NCBI RefSeq assembly: GCF_037975245.1
Contig: NC_092567.1
Location: 22,837,376-22,901,375 of the forward strand
DNA length: 64,000 nucleotides
Direction: 5' to 3'
From: Apostichopus japonicus
Taxonomy: Eukaryota > Echinodermata > Holothuroidea > Aspidochirotida > Stichopodidae
Below the pieces are notes generated by a model that searched no databases, had not been told where the DNA came from, and worked only from the letters and a program-made list of their open reading frames with translations. This document shows, piece after piece, positions 48,001-58,569 of the stretch. The position numbers were made by a program, and so were the translations under genes. How positions within the stretch are numbered: the first letter of the stretch is position 1; each line of letters opens with the position of its first letter.

Positions 48001-51000
48001 ATGATAGCCTCTTGGCAGTATGAGCTCCATTAACTGTAGAAAGGAAACTAGGGTATTAAGGTCAAGTTTAACAAGATCGTAGTCATAGCTACTGTCATGG
48101 ATTTGTTGACTGAATGAGAAATCTTACAGGATGTTCTGTGTGATATGAGGATTAGCCTTCTAGGTTGTATGAAAAAAATGCTGGTTTTCAAGGAAGGGCA
48201 ACATATCTCGGCAAATGTCTTGCAATGATGGTAAATAAACTGCTTATCCTTTGGGTAACCTCATTGTATAGGTTTCGTTCTATGTTTAAAAAATGATTTG
48301 TCATGTCAGGTGATCTTACAATTTAAGCCCTATAAACCATGTTCCCTGGAAGGTAAGACAGGTTGAGACTACAAAGGAAAGCTTTGGCAAAAGCAACTCA
48401 TTTCCATGTTGTTTTGATAAATACAAAAAAAAACAATACCAGGCCAGGGTAACTATTGTACTCCATTCAATCCGTGGAATTTTGATATAAGGAAGGAATA
48501 TGGAAAATATGAAGAAATGGAGGGTTTTTTCTTGAATTTTGGTTTGAGGATAAAATGGACAAATTCTGAAGGAAAAACCAAAACAAAACAAAACAACACA
48601 AACAATATAACAATGAAATGTCTTCCTTGAATAGAAATAGAACAATGGACTGCAAACCATGTGTTCTACCAATTGAACTGTCCAGCTCTGTACATAATCT
48701 AATTAGCATCGATCAGTTTCAACAATTTCACGTTTTCTTTTCTAGAGGTGCAAGTCAAAAAGTCATTGTACCTGGCAATATTATGGGACAGAGGACCTCA
48801 ATCATGCCAGTGTTTTTTTTATTCTGGTATCATTTTTTTCCCCTTCCAAAGGAAGTATTATGATGATAGACTATTTTGAAATTTGGACACTTACCCTATA
48901 CAGTAGTTGTCCTAGGTCTCCCATTACTTTGAAATGGTTTAAATTGTAGGGTTCACACCTGTATGGAATCATCACTTGCGATCCATCACGGCCTGTAAAA
49001 TTAAAGAGAAAACAGGTGAAGTTTCTTTTATGGGTTATCAAACATATATAAATAAGTTATAATGCAATAAATGAGTTTGGTGAGCTACAATTAATCGGTC
49101 AATAGTCTATCCCTCCTTTATCAGAAATAGTCTTCTTCTATTGGAACTAAAACTATTTTGAGATTGTAAAATTTTATGACAATATACTTTATGTGATGTG
49201 TCAATCTCAGTCCTTTCAGGTGTTGATAGAATTGGATGAATGCTGGGAAAATGCTTGGAAGGTTTACAACTTTTAATAGAGCTAGAAATATTTTGAGCTC
49301 TGGAGTTGTAAATAGATAATTAATAAGATTAAAGCAGATACTTCTGAATCTTGATCTATTATGTCTGGTCTCTTTCTACTTTCTGGGATACCTTTCATGT
49401 TACATTGGGTAACCACTACCCCTGGGATATAAGTGAAGTCAGTGAGGGCACTTCATTTTTGGGATTAACAGATCAGTTTAACTCTCAGGTAAATGATGTG
49501 AGGAGGTAAGTTTACTGTTTGAATAAATTCCTGTTGAGCTATAAAGGAAGATATTGTTACTGCATTGACTGTTAGGCCAGGAGTGGGCACGAAATTGATT
49601 TTGCGAGCAAAACCTGAAGGAAGCACTAGTAACTCCCTGTGATTATAGTACGAATGTTACATTATGTGGGAATTAAGAGATCAGACTGTTCTACATGTAC
49701 TCACTGCTCATCTGTTACATAGAAATATTCTACCACAAACTTTTTTCTCTCCTATAGGGTCCTTGATGTGGACTTGAGTGTCCCTCCTGATCCTTTTTTT
49801 TTATCTACTAAACGAAACCAAACAAGCCCTATATTTGGTCATTCAGTGAATCAAGTCGTTGCTTGATGTTAGAAAATAAAAACATTTGCTCCGATATTAC
49901 ATGGTCCAGCAGACCGTATTTATAGGTCTTGAAAACCTAGCAGGCTACTAGAAATTTTCACACAGGTCACACTTTCTTCACCTGTTTAGTATCTTTTTCA
50001 TAGCGTTTTGTCTACTCTATGATGATATCTTGGTATGCTTTAGAAACACAACACAGCTTGTCAAATTGTTCATTCCAAATTTCCAAGCAACTAATAACTG
50101 CTTACCTAGTCTACTGACAACATATCTGCCCAGAAACCCTGTCGCCCCAAAGACAGCTGCTACTACTCCACTGAATGAAGAGCGTCCACCAGTTCCTTTG
50201 GGGACCAGCGCTTCATGGTATGAGCTGGCATGCCTGTTGCTTTGCGATTGGGTCACAAGTGATGCCAGAGGTCTCAGTGTGGAACCTACAGAACAAAGAA
50301 TTAGGAAACAAAAATTATTTTTCCATGTGATTGAAGTTTTCTGGAGTTCTTGTAGTAATATTTCTATATGCCTTTAAGTTGTGCCATAAGTTTCATTAGC
50401 TATAAGATGTTTTATGTAGCACTTGAAGTAGAGTGATTCACTATGTATATTTTAGGGATGCACCGGATCCAAATTTTTGGATCCGGCCGGAACCGGATTT
50501 TGCCGGATAGTACATGAAATCCGGCCGGATAAAATCCGGCCGGAACCGGATTTTTTCATTACACAAAGAAAATCATTAATAAGAAGTAGAAGTATGAAAC
50601 AAGGATAATCTTAGGTGAGGTATACGCATATTATAAAGAAGGTGAAATTAAGACCCCATTTATGAGATTAAATATGACTTGAAGTGGTGTAATCTACATT
50701 CTTTAATAAAATAACTACAATATAATTGTTGACAAGCTTGATACAGTATGTAAATTTGTTTGCTGGAAAAATACTGCATACTACCTATGAAGTTTGTTTT
50801 AAAACCATTTAATAGATTGTTTCACACATAAAAATTCAGAGAAAACATGAATGCCAACAATAATGGGAAAGTAAAGATTCAATGGAACAGTATTTTGACT
50901 GATAAGTATATGAATGGTCTATTTTAACTGCACAATATTAACTGATGAAGGCTGCAAGATATGATTTCACTGCAAACTGCTTTTTTTGTATATAGCTTCA

Positions 51001-52127
51001 TGTTATTACAGTAGTTGTATTATTTTGGTTGATCTTTAGAAACAGTGGGTCAGACCACTGAGAAATTAAATTAAACATGTTAAACCTAATTTTTCTTTAC
51101 TTTGAATGTTTTTATTAATTTTTGAAAATAGTTTACATTGATTTAAGTTAATACCAACACCTTTTTAAGGAATAATTCAGGCCAGATTTTGAAAAAGATC
51201 CGGCCGGAACCGGAACCGGATAATTGCTCACTATCCGGCCGGATTGTCCGGCCGGACCGTATATCCGGTGCATCCCTAGACTATATTTTATACATTTCTA
51301 TACATATTAATCTCATTCTCCCATCAAGTTTGAAAATAAAGGATAATGTAAGCTATTCAGTTTCATTTATTTATTTTGTCATGTTCAGCTCATTATTTCA
51401 CACATACATTCATGCATGTGTGATACGTCAGTGCAAAAACAAGGCAAAACCCTTGGTCAGATAACATACTGATACAGTCAGAACAATCTATACTGTAACT
51501 TAAACAGTTATACTTACAGCTCAAGTGACTTCACTATAGATAAAGTTATAAATTTTACGAGTTATCTGCATAACTGCATGTACTGTACCAAGCATTTTTC
51601 TTACTGCGTAGCCTAGGCGGGTATGACTGTTGATGGGCCCCAACTGTATTTGCTAAGGTAGCATAACAACTAATGTTCAGGCCTAAGACAGGGACCTAGG
51701 CATGTGACATAGGCCTAGTCCTAACAGGAGTGGGGCTGACAGCGACACAAGTTACATGACTTGATAGCACATCAACTTATAAGTCTGGTACGCCTAGACT
51801 AGGATACATAGTAATTAGTATTAGTAAGTAGCCTAACTTAAGCTACGGGGTGAGTAAGTACTTAAACTAGTATTAGTTAATAGTAGCCTAACTAACATTA
51901 CGGGCTAGCCTAACGAGTAACGTTAGTATATTTACTCATTATTGAACGGTACAATATCGTTAAGCCGGTGAGACATTCCGAACGAGTATAAACAAAGTGA
52001 TAATTAAGCCATTACATGCTACAAGCAATAATAAAAAAGCCAGGTAGGGTTGGTTGTTGAAAACATCACCTTGTAGGCCTAATGTTAGATGCTGTTTTGT
52101 CCGGAGGACAGTCTTCAAAGCAGCCAT
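41901..52127 (-). CDS. NDUFA9: NADH dehydrogenase [ubiquinone] 1 alpha subcomplex subunit 9 (whole gene, 9 exons)
   Basis: Accessory subunit of mitochondrial complex I with an atypical short-chain dehydrogenase (NAD(P)-binding) fold, located in the matrix arm near the ubiquinone site. Exons: 52127-52070, 50285-50106, 48992-48895, 46467-46234, 45954-45852, 45203-45136, 44231-44155, 43116-42954 and 42068-41901. All junctions are GT..AG, phases agree, and the total is 1149 bp, or 382 residues (human 377). The N-terminus is Arg/Lys-rich and lacks acids for about 40 residues, as expected of a mitochondrial presequence. GATGFLG at 66-72 is the Rossmann glycine motif; [46 protein letters not shown] and [15 protein letters not shown] are family blocks. 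The active-site YxxxK is not expected to be catalytic in this subunit. Confidence 0.96.
42158..42325 (+). mobile_element. 5'-truncated family B SINE fragment
   Basis: Only the 3' body is present (GTGCCCCAGGAGGTATTGTT onward) through TGCACACTTTGGTGTGTGGG to a tail of AACTTT repeats. The tRNA-like head is missing, as expected of a 5'-truncated retrotransposed copy. It lies in NDUFA9 intron 8. Confidence 0.85.
42513..42874. mobile_element. hAT-like MITE with AGTGGTTCTCAAA ends (362 bp)
   Basis: Left end TAGTGGTTCTCAAACTTTT and right end complementing CAGTGGTTCTCAAAGTGATC. The flanks GATTATGA (42505-42512) and GATTAGAA (42875-42882) look like an 8-bp duplication with two changes. The interior is GC-rich with CCCCC runs. 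It lies in NDUFA9 intron 8. Confidence 0.8.
42954..43116 (-). CDS. NDUFA9: NDUFA9 exon 8
   Basis: 163-bp exon, acceptor CTTAG and donor GTAAGT. It encodes [20 protein letters not shown] and the [15 protein letters not shown] segment, matching the family's SPFEPWITRDKVER. Confidence 0.94.
44155..44231 (-). CDS. NDUFA9: NDUFA9 exon 7
   Basis: 77-bp exon, acceptor CGTTTCTAAG and donor GTAAGC. It encodes [20 protein letters not shown] and KIELAG, equivalent to [24 protein letters not shown]. Confidence 0.93.
44288..44745. mobile_element. TIR element with TAGTGCTGATAGT ends
   Basis: TAGTGCTGATAGTTG at the left is mirrored by CGACTATCAGCACTA at the right, and both ends also carry inward-facing CGATTAATCG words. 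No clear target duplication was found. It lies in NDUFA9 intron 6. Confidence 0.7.
45136..45203 (-). CDS. NDUFA9: NDUFA9 exon 6
   Basis: 68-bp exon, acceptor TTTTTCTTGCAG and donor GTAAGT. It encodes [20 protein letters not shown] and PVF, matching the HRFGPIPL..G..TVKQPVYV segment. Confidence 0.92.
45852..45954 (-). CDS. NDUFA9: NDUFA9 exon 5
   Basis: 103-bp exon, acceptor CTGACACAG and donor GTGAGT. It encodes [20 protein letters not shown] and [14 protein letters not shown]. The alternative CTGCAG acceptor six bases downstream also keeps the frame, but the upstream one restores the K-A-x-G-E pattern of the family. Confidence 0.93.
46234..46467 (-). CDS. NDUFA9: NDUFA9 exon 4
   Basis: 234-bp exon, phase 0 at both ends, acceptor TTTGACAG and donor GTGACT. 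It encodes the central part of the fold including [20 protein letters not shown] and the [11 protein letters not shown] strand, ending at FLRTK. Confidence 0.95.
46468..48894. other. NDUFA9 intron 3, nothing recognised
   Basis: 2.4 kb of AT-rich sequence. I see no exon-like segment, no terminal repeats and no RNA gene. Short plus- and minus-strand frames here have no recognisable content. Confidence 0.4.
48895..48992 (-). CDS. NDUFA9: NDUFA9 exon 3
   Basis: 98-bp exon, acceptor TTTTACAG and donor GTAAGT. It encodes [20 protein letters not shown] and MGDLGQLLY, matching the [25 protein letters not shown] stretch of the family. Confidence 0.95.
50106..50285 (-). CDS. NDUFA9: NDUFA9 exon 2 (Rossmann glycine loop)
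   Basis: 180-bp exon, acceptor TTCTGTAG and donor GTAAGC. It encodes the end of the presequence and [20 protein letters not shown], the NAD(P)-binding first strand and glycine loop. Confidence 0.95.
50453..51278. mobile_element. hAT-like element with TAGGGATGCACCGGAT ends (about 826 bp)
   Basis: The left terminus TAGGGATGCACCGGATCC and right terminus (ATATCCGGTGCATCCCTA) are inverted, and both subterminal regions are packed with CCGGCCGGAACCGGAT words, about ten in all. TATATTTT occurs at 50446-50453 and 51282-51289, a possible 8-bp duplication offset by three bases at the right. The AT-rich centre has no coding sequence. It lies in NDUFA9 intron 1. Confidence 0.85.
52070..52127 (-). CDS. 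NDUFA9: NDUFA9 exon 1
   Basis: 58-bp coding exon starting at ATGGCTGCTTTGAAGACTG and encoding the first 19 residues of the presequence. The donor is GTGATG, weaker than most in this gene. It ends in phase 1, agreeing with exon 2. Confidence 0.88.
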
Positions 52128-53496
52128 TTTGACGAACTAGGTCTCACCGCCACTTAGCAGCAAAAAGTTAGCATATATCTACAATACGGAAGTGGTAACA
52201 TGTAAAAATTATTGGTGCCGATAAAGCGTTTTTCTGTTGATTTGGAACAAATGAACTTCTTTACAACGATCTCACGAAAATTGAATCCATAACTTGTGGT
52301 AATCACTATCTTTCTTTCTTGATTTCCGGTTATAGCTAGCTTAACTGTGGATTAGCCAATGCCTGTCGGTGTTATTCATTACTGTTGTGTTAGTAATGTT
52401 TGCCTGTAGGCAGACTAGGCTACACAGCCTACAGTTAGTCCTACACATGTAGCCTAACCTGAATTAATAGTAGTACAGTACATATACGTAGTACTAACGT
52501 TGTAAGAGTGCTTGTAATAGTAATACTAATATTAACACCAAGGCTAGCACTACTACTACTAGTAACTTTCATGAAATTACTAATACTAGGCTTAACCCAT
52601 TTCACACATTTTTTTGCTGAAATATTGCTTGTAGATTGTTACAGTTTCTCCTTGAGATTTGTATAAAGTGTCTTTAGTCTACCAAGGCCAAAATTATAAC
52701 TGATAGTGATAAGGTAAACTAGTAACACTATTACTTAGTAAAAGTTAGGCTTAGACTTACACTAGGGCCTGATTTCAAGCCCTCTACTTCTAGTTTTAAT
52801 TTTACATACTTACTAGGAGTAATTACCCTTACCTAAACCTTTTTTCTGCAGTAGGTAAATAGTACTTGGATTAATTGCAGAATACCCCGCAACTTTGAAG
52901 CAACACCCATAAGAAAGGTTGGCGACTGCATCGGTAGGCAGTCTAGGCTAGCAATAATATTCAGAGAGAAATGCCAACAAATGTATCAATGTATCATGTG
53001 TTGTGGCTACACTGTAGGTTTATTTATGCATAGGGAAGTTCAATACGAAGAGGGATGCCAAAAAGAATCTTAAGTTCAATGTATTATGCTGTTGTGGCTA
53101 CACCGTCTACACGGTTCCTCTTTTCACCATTCCTTTTAAGAGCGACCCAACACAATTATTACAATGGGACAAAATTAAAATTAAGCATAAGGAAGTTCAT
53201 TATGAGGAGAAATGCCCAAAATAAAAGTTTTAATGCATTATGCTGTTGCTTTTCAATTCGACATGATGTGTAAAATTTAAATTCCTTACTGCCTGAAACA
53301 GCCAAATCACTCAGTTTATAGAATGTGAATTTGAACAAGTTTATTATTATAATTAAACAATGGTTTGTGAGATATGAAAGAGTAATAACAATTATTGTTG
53401 TATGTTCTTTTCTTTCCACAGCGCTTTTCACATTATTACGGCTGCTGTCTGAAACAAAGCAAAATTGTAAGCTAATCGGGACCATCAAAAGTCACC
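52128..53496. promoter_or_regulatory. Divergent intergenic region between NDUFA9 and TXNL4A
   Basis: The two genes are transcribed away from each other with 1.37 kb between start codons, so this region should hold both promoters. A splice-acceptor-like TTTCTTTCCACAG ending at 53421 sits 75 bp before the TXNL4A ATG and suggests a spliced 5' UTR. I see no TATA box at an obvious place. Three diverged copies of a GAGAAATGCCAA..TATTATGCTGTTG segment occur near 52965, 53050 and 53200. Confidence 0.45.
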
Positions 53497-53925
53497 ATGT
53501 CTTACATGCTCCCTCATTTGCAGAATGGATGGCAAGTAGACCAGGCAATTTTATCTGAGGAGGACCGTGTGGTTGTTATACGATTTGGGCATGACTGGGA
53601 TCCTACCTGTATGTCCATGGATGAAATTCTCTTCAAAATTGCGGACAAGTGCAAAAATTACGCGGTATTTTTCTTGGTCGATGTGTCTCAAGTGCCGGAT
53701 TTCAACAAAATGTACGAGTTGTACGATCCTTGCACTGTTATGTTTTTCTACAGAAACAAACACATCATGATTGATTTGGGTACTGGAAACAACAATAAAA
53801 TTAACTGGTCTTTGGAAGATCCTCAAGAGATGGTTGACATTGTTGAAACAGTTTACAGGGGTGCAAGGAAAGGAAGAGGTCTAGTGGTGTCACCTAAAGA
53901 CTATTCAACAAAATATCGATATTAA
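53497..53925 (+). CDS. TXNL4A: Thioredoxin-like protein 4A (DIM1), U5 snRNP component
   Basis: 142-residue frame from ATG (context CACCATGTC) to TAA, the exact length of the family. It encodes a spliceosomal thioredoxin-fold protein of the U5 and U4/U6.U5 snRNPs required for pre-mRNA splicing. Family hallmarks are all present: MSYMLPHLQNGWQVDQAIL, VIRFGHDWDPTCM (no CxxC redox pair, as is normal), VDVSQVPDFNKMYELYDPCT, FFYRNKHIMIDLGTGNNNKI and the C-terminal GLVVSPKDYSTKYRY. The reading frame is uninterrupted, whereas vertebrate orthologues have coding introns. It could be a native intronless gene or a retained retrocopy; lack of any defect and an upstream splice acceptor favour a working gene. 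Confidence 0.97.
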   Translation: MSYMLPHLQNGWQVDQAILSEEDRVVVIRFGHDWDPTCMSMDEILFKIADKCKNYAVFFLVDVSQVPDFNKMYELYDPCTVMFFYRNKHIMIDLGTGNNNKINWSLEDPQEMVDIVETVYRGARKGRGLVVSPKDYSTKYRY

Positions 53926-55856
53926 GAAACTTGTTACAACCTTTTTCTGTTTTCCTTTATTTTATATCTCCTCACTATTTTCCTCCTATTAAATTTTCCT
54001 TTCTGCAACCATCGATATTTGTTTAATTTTCTTGACCTAGTCGCATACAGGGGGTAGGCTCAGTGTATACATAATTGGATGATTTGTGGACTCATTTTGC
54101 TACCTCTACCTGCTTGACACAAAAACTTTTCTTGGTTAATATTTCTTCTAACTAGCAAGCTCACTTTTTCAAATCTTTCAAGCTTTTTGTTCGTTTACAA
54201 CTGTTTCCAGTCTAACAGACTCTCCCCCCAGTACAGAACAGCTTCATGAAATATTTCGCCATACTGCATTAGACGTTTCACATCTCTTACAGATTCTCGC
54301 ATTGTATGGCTAATATTCCATTTCATTTGTAACTTGTAAGCTCTTATAATTTATCACTACGGAATATTTATGAATAGCAGTTCCAAAAAAATTAATATAC
54401 TTTAAAAAATATTTCTTGTGCTTCTAAGGTCTAGTCAGATCAGATGCAGCTGGACTGGGGTTATATGTTTATAGATCAAAGTCATAGGTGGAAGCCTGTA
54501 TAGTCCACATTCACAATATTTTGTTTGATCAAAGTTTTCCTCACATCCAGAATTGTTCTCATTTCCAGACATTATTTAGTTAGAATTAATCATATCATTA
54601 CGTGATCTGTCTTGAGCTTATGTTAAGCATAGTACAATACTTCAGTGTACTAGCTGCTATCCGGGGGATGGTCAGCAAAACCTAGAAATAAGCTTCGATT
54701 GTCTAGTTTTGGGGAATTTCATTTATTTTTACTGCCTACAGTACAGGGAGTAATTCAGTGTTCAATAGTTTGTGTAGCATTTTCAAAGCTCTGGATTTTT
54801 TCTCTCATTGAATGCTATATTTCCTGTGTAGAAACCTGCTATACGTATTAACACTTGTATATCAACTTGACCATTTTGTATAGCAGTTTGCAATGCGATA
54901 CTGGATAAAGTATTCCATGCAGTAGGCTTAGTCTGTGTCTGTTCTTTCAAAAAGCATCAGACCAGGCAGATATGTTTGAGCATGGCAGGTTTGACAGGTA
55001 CTTGATTAATGGTAGATTTGTATTTAAGTACTTCATTGCATTGTATGTGCAGTATGACTATAGCCAACAAATTCACAAATATCATAAAAAAAGTCTTTAA
55101 GTTGTATTGCAATTTGCAACAACTTTTTTTGTCTTTGAGAAAGTTGCCATATCCTGTGTTGTTTTCCTAAGGCTTAATCCGAATGACAAAAGAGGTTATG
55201 CATTTCAAAGTTTCAATATTAATTATTAACCGTTAGTGCTTAAAAGAGGTAATATAAAGGGTGACAGAACATGAGGGGGATGTTGTTCCAATTCAAAGAA
55301 ATCTGTTTCGATGAAATTCATTTGATGTGGCATTTCATTCTATATTGTTTGAGTGGACTGGGAAATTGAAAACAAACTTTAAAATGTCTTTTGTTCTTTT
55401 CAAGTTTATGTTAAGTCTTGGAACTACAGTAGTTAGGTTTTACTTATTTTGTGACTTCTGTGAAAGGATGTCAGCATTTCTGTTACTGTTTTGACTTGAC
55501 ATGTTTTTTGTTGGTAAATGTTTCTTTTCTTATCATGAGAGGGAGGGGATGTACTTTTTAAGTTTTATGTATATTATTAATTTAATGCATACACAAAGGC
55601 ATTTCAAAACCAAAATGCCAACTTCTAAGATAATATTTTGGGGAAGGAAGTTACGTTTGAACAGGATTTAGTGTAAAAACTGAATGTGACATATGTATTC
55701 TCACAACTTGCAAATTACACATTCATGAGCTACCTTATCCATGCTAAATAAAAAGCGGGTAAGATAATCCAGTCGCTGTTTTAGTTCTTTTTGCGTGGAC
55801 GTGTTCAATGATGAGAAAACTCTTTACCTTCCCCCAGACTTGTAGCACAAGTAGTA
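53926..55856. other. TXNL4A 3' flank, nothing recognised
   Basis: Probably includes the TXNL4A 3' UTR: an ATTAAA variant lies near 53989 and an AATAAA near 55746. No other exon, RNA gene or terminal repeat is visible in this AT-rich stretch. Confidence 0.4.
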
Positions 55857-56155
55857 CCGGTGCTGTGGCCGAGTGGATAAAGGTGGTGGCATTTGAGGCA
55901 ATGAGGCTTAGAAATTGAGAGGTTCGGGGTTTGATCTCCGGCAGGGTCATAGTAAGTTGGGTGTTCGTCCAAGAGGAATCTACAGTTTACCATCTGAAAT
56001 GACTTTCTTAAACTGAAAAGATTCCAAATGTGAGTTAAAATGTTTAACTGGAAACCAACCGAAGTGTAAGTTGTAATCCATAAGCCCTTGTGGGCTTCTC
56101 CCACGTCCGTGGTCGCATAAGCGTGGTATAAATAACTGCCTGATGATTAACATAT
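55857..56155 (+). mobile_element. tRNA-derived SINE, family A, uninterrupted copy
   Basis: The head CCGGTGCTGTGGCCGAGTGG has an A box (TGGCCGAGTGG); a diverged B box (GGTTTGATCTC) follows at about 55925. The body includes ATCTGAAATGACTTTCTTAA and AAGTGTAAGTTGTAATCCAT. It matches the split copy at 9062-11043 in the opposite orientation. Confidence 0.87.
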
Positions 56156-56261
56156 AAAAGCTCTAAGTTCCACTGGTGTAAGTATGAGTAGTACAAGGCT
56201 CCAAGGACGAGTACAAGGATATAATTTACGTAAGTCTATATACTTTTTTTAAGGAAAAGAC

Positions 56262-56437
56262 GCCCAGGAAATATCCTGGGCACGAAACCAAACTACCAAA
56301 CGACTGATCCGCTCTCAGCCCCAGTCCCCTTGCATTGGGACTGTGACTGTGTGATCATCGTTGGGTGTGCATCACCATTCCCCTCAAAAGAGAACTGATA
56401 CTACACTTGATCTTAGCCAAAAAGCCGAGACTTCCAA
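56262..56437 (-). ncRNA. U2 snRNA-like sequence (canonical 5' domain, unrelated 3' body)
   Basis: On the minus strand, 56430-56391 matches the first part of U2 snRNA at 38 of 40 positions by my reading, including GGCTAAGATCAAGTGTAGTA with the GUAGUA branch-point recognition sequence. After that the sequence departs from U2: no stem IIa/IIb sequence and no clear Sm site (AUUUUUGG). It does contain two good hairpins: CAGTCCC..GGGGACTG, and CCCAGGATATTTCCTGGG near the 3' end. It may be a diverged U2 variant, a 5'-U2 pseudogene fused to other DNA, or a U2-derived SINE. The start and end are approximate. Confidence 0.6.
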
Positions 56438-56439
56438 AA

Positions 56440-57284
56440 TGCTCGAGTAAGAGCACATCTTGTGAAGGCGAGTACAAATACGACTGACAAGTTTAAATAC
56501 GAGTAACGGGACTCACTTGCTACAGCTCTAGCTGACACGAACCTATTGTAGTGCTATTTTGTTTTCTTGCAACATAGTTTCAAAAGATAGAATTATTAAA
56601 AATAACATTCAAACAATAGGATTTAATAAGATAAAACAATCAGCAGAAAAAAACTTTTTTTTACCATCTACATTGTATTCTACATCCCTTTAATAACTAA
56701 ATATTTTGCATAATACATATAATGTATGGAGTTGAAGATAAACTTGAAAGTGCTACATACAAGAAAATATATTACGGTTTAGAAAGTACTTTTGTAATTT
56801 TTCATAAACAATCAAATAATTCTTTTCTGGTGGTAAATTATGAAAGCTGCTTTTGAGTCTTAAAATATACAATTTTTGGAGTTAAAAAAGAAATTGTTGA
56901 TTTCCACTTGATGAGTACAAATTGCAAAACTTTATAAGAGTACAAAACTTATTACACCTATAACAAGTTACTATCAAGATAGCACAATGATTAATATAGT
57001 TTTCAATGTCTGCTGTTCTGCCGATGACTTTGTTTCATGTCACAGAGACAAAACACGCACTAGACAAGCTAGGGAAAGTAAACTTCCCTCTGTTACCAAA
57101 ACATAAAGGTAAACCACAAGACACACAGCTCCGTTTGGTTAAATATACAAAGCATAATGGCAAATACACAAGATGATGTGAAAAAGAATATATGCAAAAA
57201 GTAGTTCAGCACCAATGAAACGTAAATGCATCACTGGTCAATATTCCCGTGGTGAGAGCTCTACATACTTCTAAACAAGAGCCC
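56440..57284. other. Intergenic, nothing recognised
   Basis: AT-rich sequence with no exon-like frame, terminal repeat or RNA motif that I can identify. GAGTACAAATACGA-type words at 56470-56515 resemble words near 56200-56215 on the other side of the U2-like sequence. Confidence 0.35.
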
Positions 57285-58569
57285 AAGGGCACTGTGGTTC
57301 CTTGCTTGGGGTATATGACAATACACATAATATTATCAAGCAAGATTGGGCTCAAATAGTCCAAGTAATTGTGGTCCTACATGTTCCCATAAAGTAACCA
57401 ACACTATAGCCAACACTTTTGTGATCACAAAATGTGATCGGATTTTTGATCAAAAGGCACTTTTGAGATCTAAATATGGCATCGAAAATGTAAGAAATAT
57501 AAGAGACCTACAAGCGTGTCAACAGATATGATAACATAGGTGACCTCAGATGACATGACCTTTAAGTTCAAAATGTTCCACCACCCCATTCACAACTTGT
57601 CCCAAAATATCAACCATGTCACACCTTGGCATTGAGATTTAATTGCATTAAATGTCTAAAAATTAACTTTGAACTTGTATACATAACTTCACACACAAAG
57701 GTCACCCGGAGGTCAACCAATTGACATTTTTGATCGGTGAGACCTAAATAGAGCATGACTGTAAAAATTCAAACATTTTTTCTTTGCCCATTTTCTCCCC
57801 CCAAAATACTACTTTTTTAACATTAGCTGACATTTGGTGACGTTGGATCACATGACCGCTAAGTTTGAAAATATTCCCCTATAACATTTGCAACTACTCC
57901 AAAAATATCAACCTTGTAACACCTTGGAACTGGGAGTTATTGCATTAAATGTCTGAAAATTATCTTTGACCTCATATAACTTCGCACAAAAAGGTCACAC
58001 GGGGTCAACCTATTGACATTTATGATCAGAAGGTACCTTTGACATCTGAAAATAGCATCAAACCTGTAAAAATCCCCCAAAACGCGTAAAGGTCACCAGA
58101 GGTCAAATTGAGGTCAAGGGTCACCCAGATGCGGGTCGACAATTGGATTACATTGAAGCAACTCCCAGCCCTAACGGACATTTCGTTCTCAAGTTATCGC
58201 AAAAATACTAGTTTTTTTATCATTTTTTGACCTTTGTTGACCGATCACATTACCGTTATGTTTGGAAACAATCCCTTACCCCATTCACAACTACTCCCAA
58301 AATATCAACCATGTCGGACCCTGTCAATGGGAGTTATTGCTGTTTTTAATATATTGGTTTTTTGGCATCTAACTGACCTTTGCAGGCACCAAAAACAATA
58401 GGGATCTTCCTCTTACTATGGGCTATCCATCCACCAAGTTTGATTACGATACATCATTTCCTTATTGAGATATCGTGTACACAAGCCAAGCGTCACATAC
58501 ACACACACACACACACAAACACGCCAAGTTGAACGCATAGGTTCCTTGCTTTGCAAAAAGCAAGGAACC
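57285..58569 (+). repeat. Hairpin-ended repeat, longest copy
   Basis: It begins near GAGCCCAAGGGCACTGTGGT, contains three diverged tandem units near 57551, 57853 and 58249 (each with a CCCAAAATATCAACCATGTC-like word followed by GACCTCA-type sequence), then TACTATGGGCTATCCATCCA, AGCGTCACATACACACACAC, and ends in a 13-bp-stem hairpin (GGTTCCTTGCTTT with its complement) at 58540-58569 followed by AAAAAG. GGTTCCTTGCTT is also present at 57296-57307 near the left end. No protein is encoded. Confidence 0.8.

Noticed and set aside
55744-56104. Minus-strand open frames of 68 and 99 residues
   Set aside because: They are antisense to the family A SINE and encode nothing recognisable.
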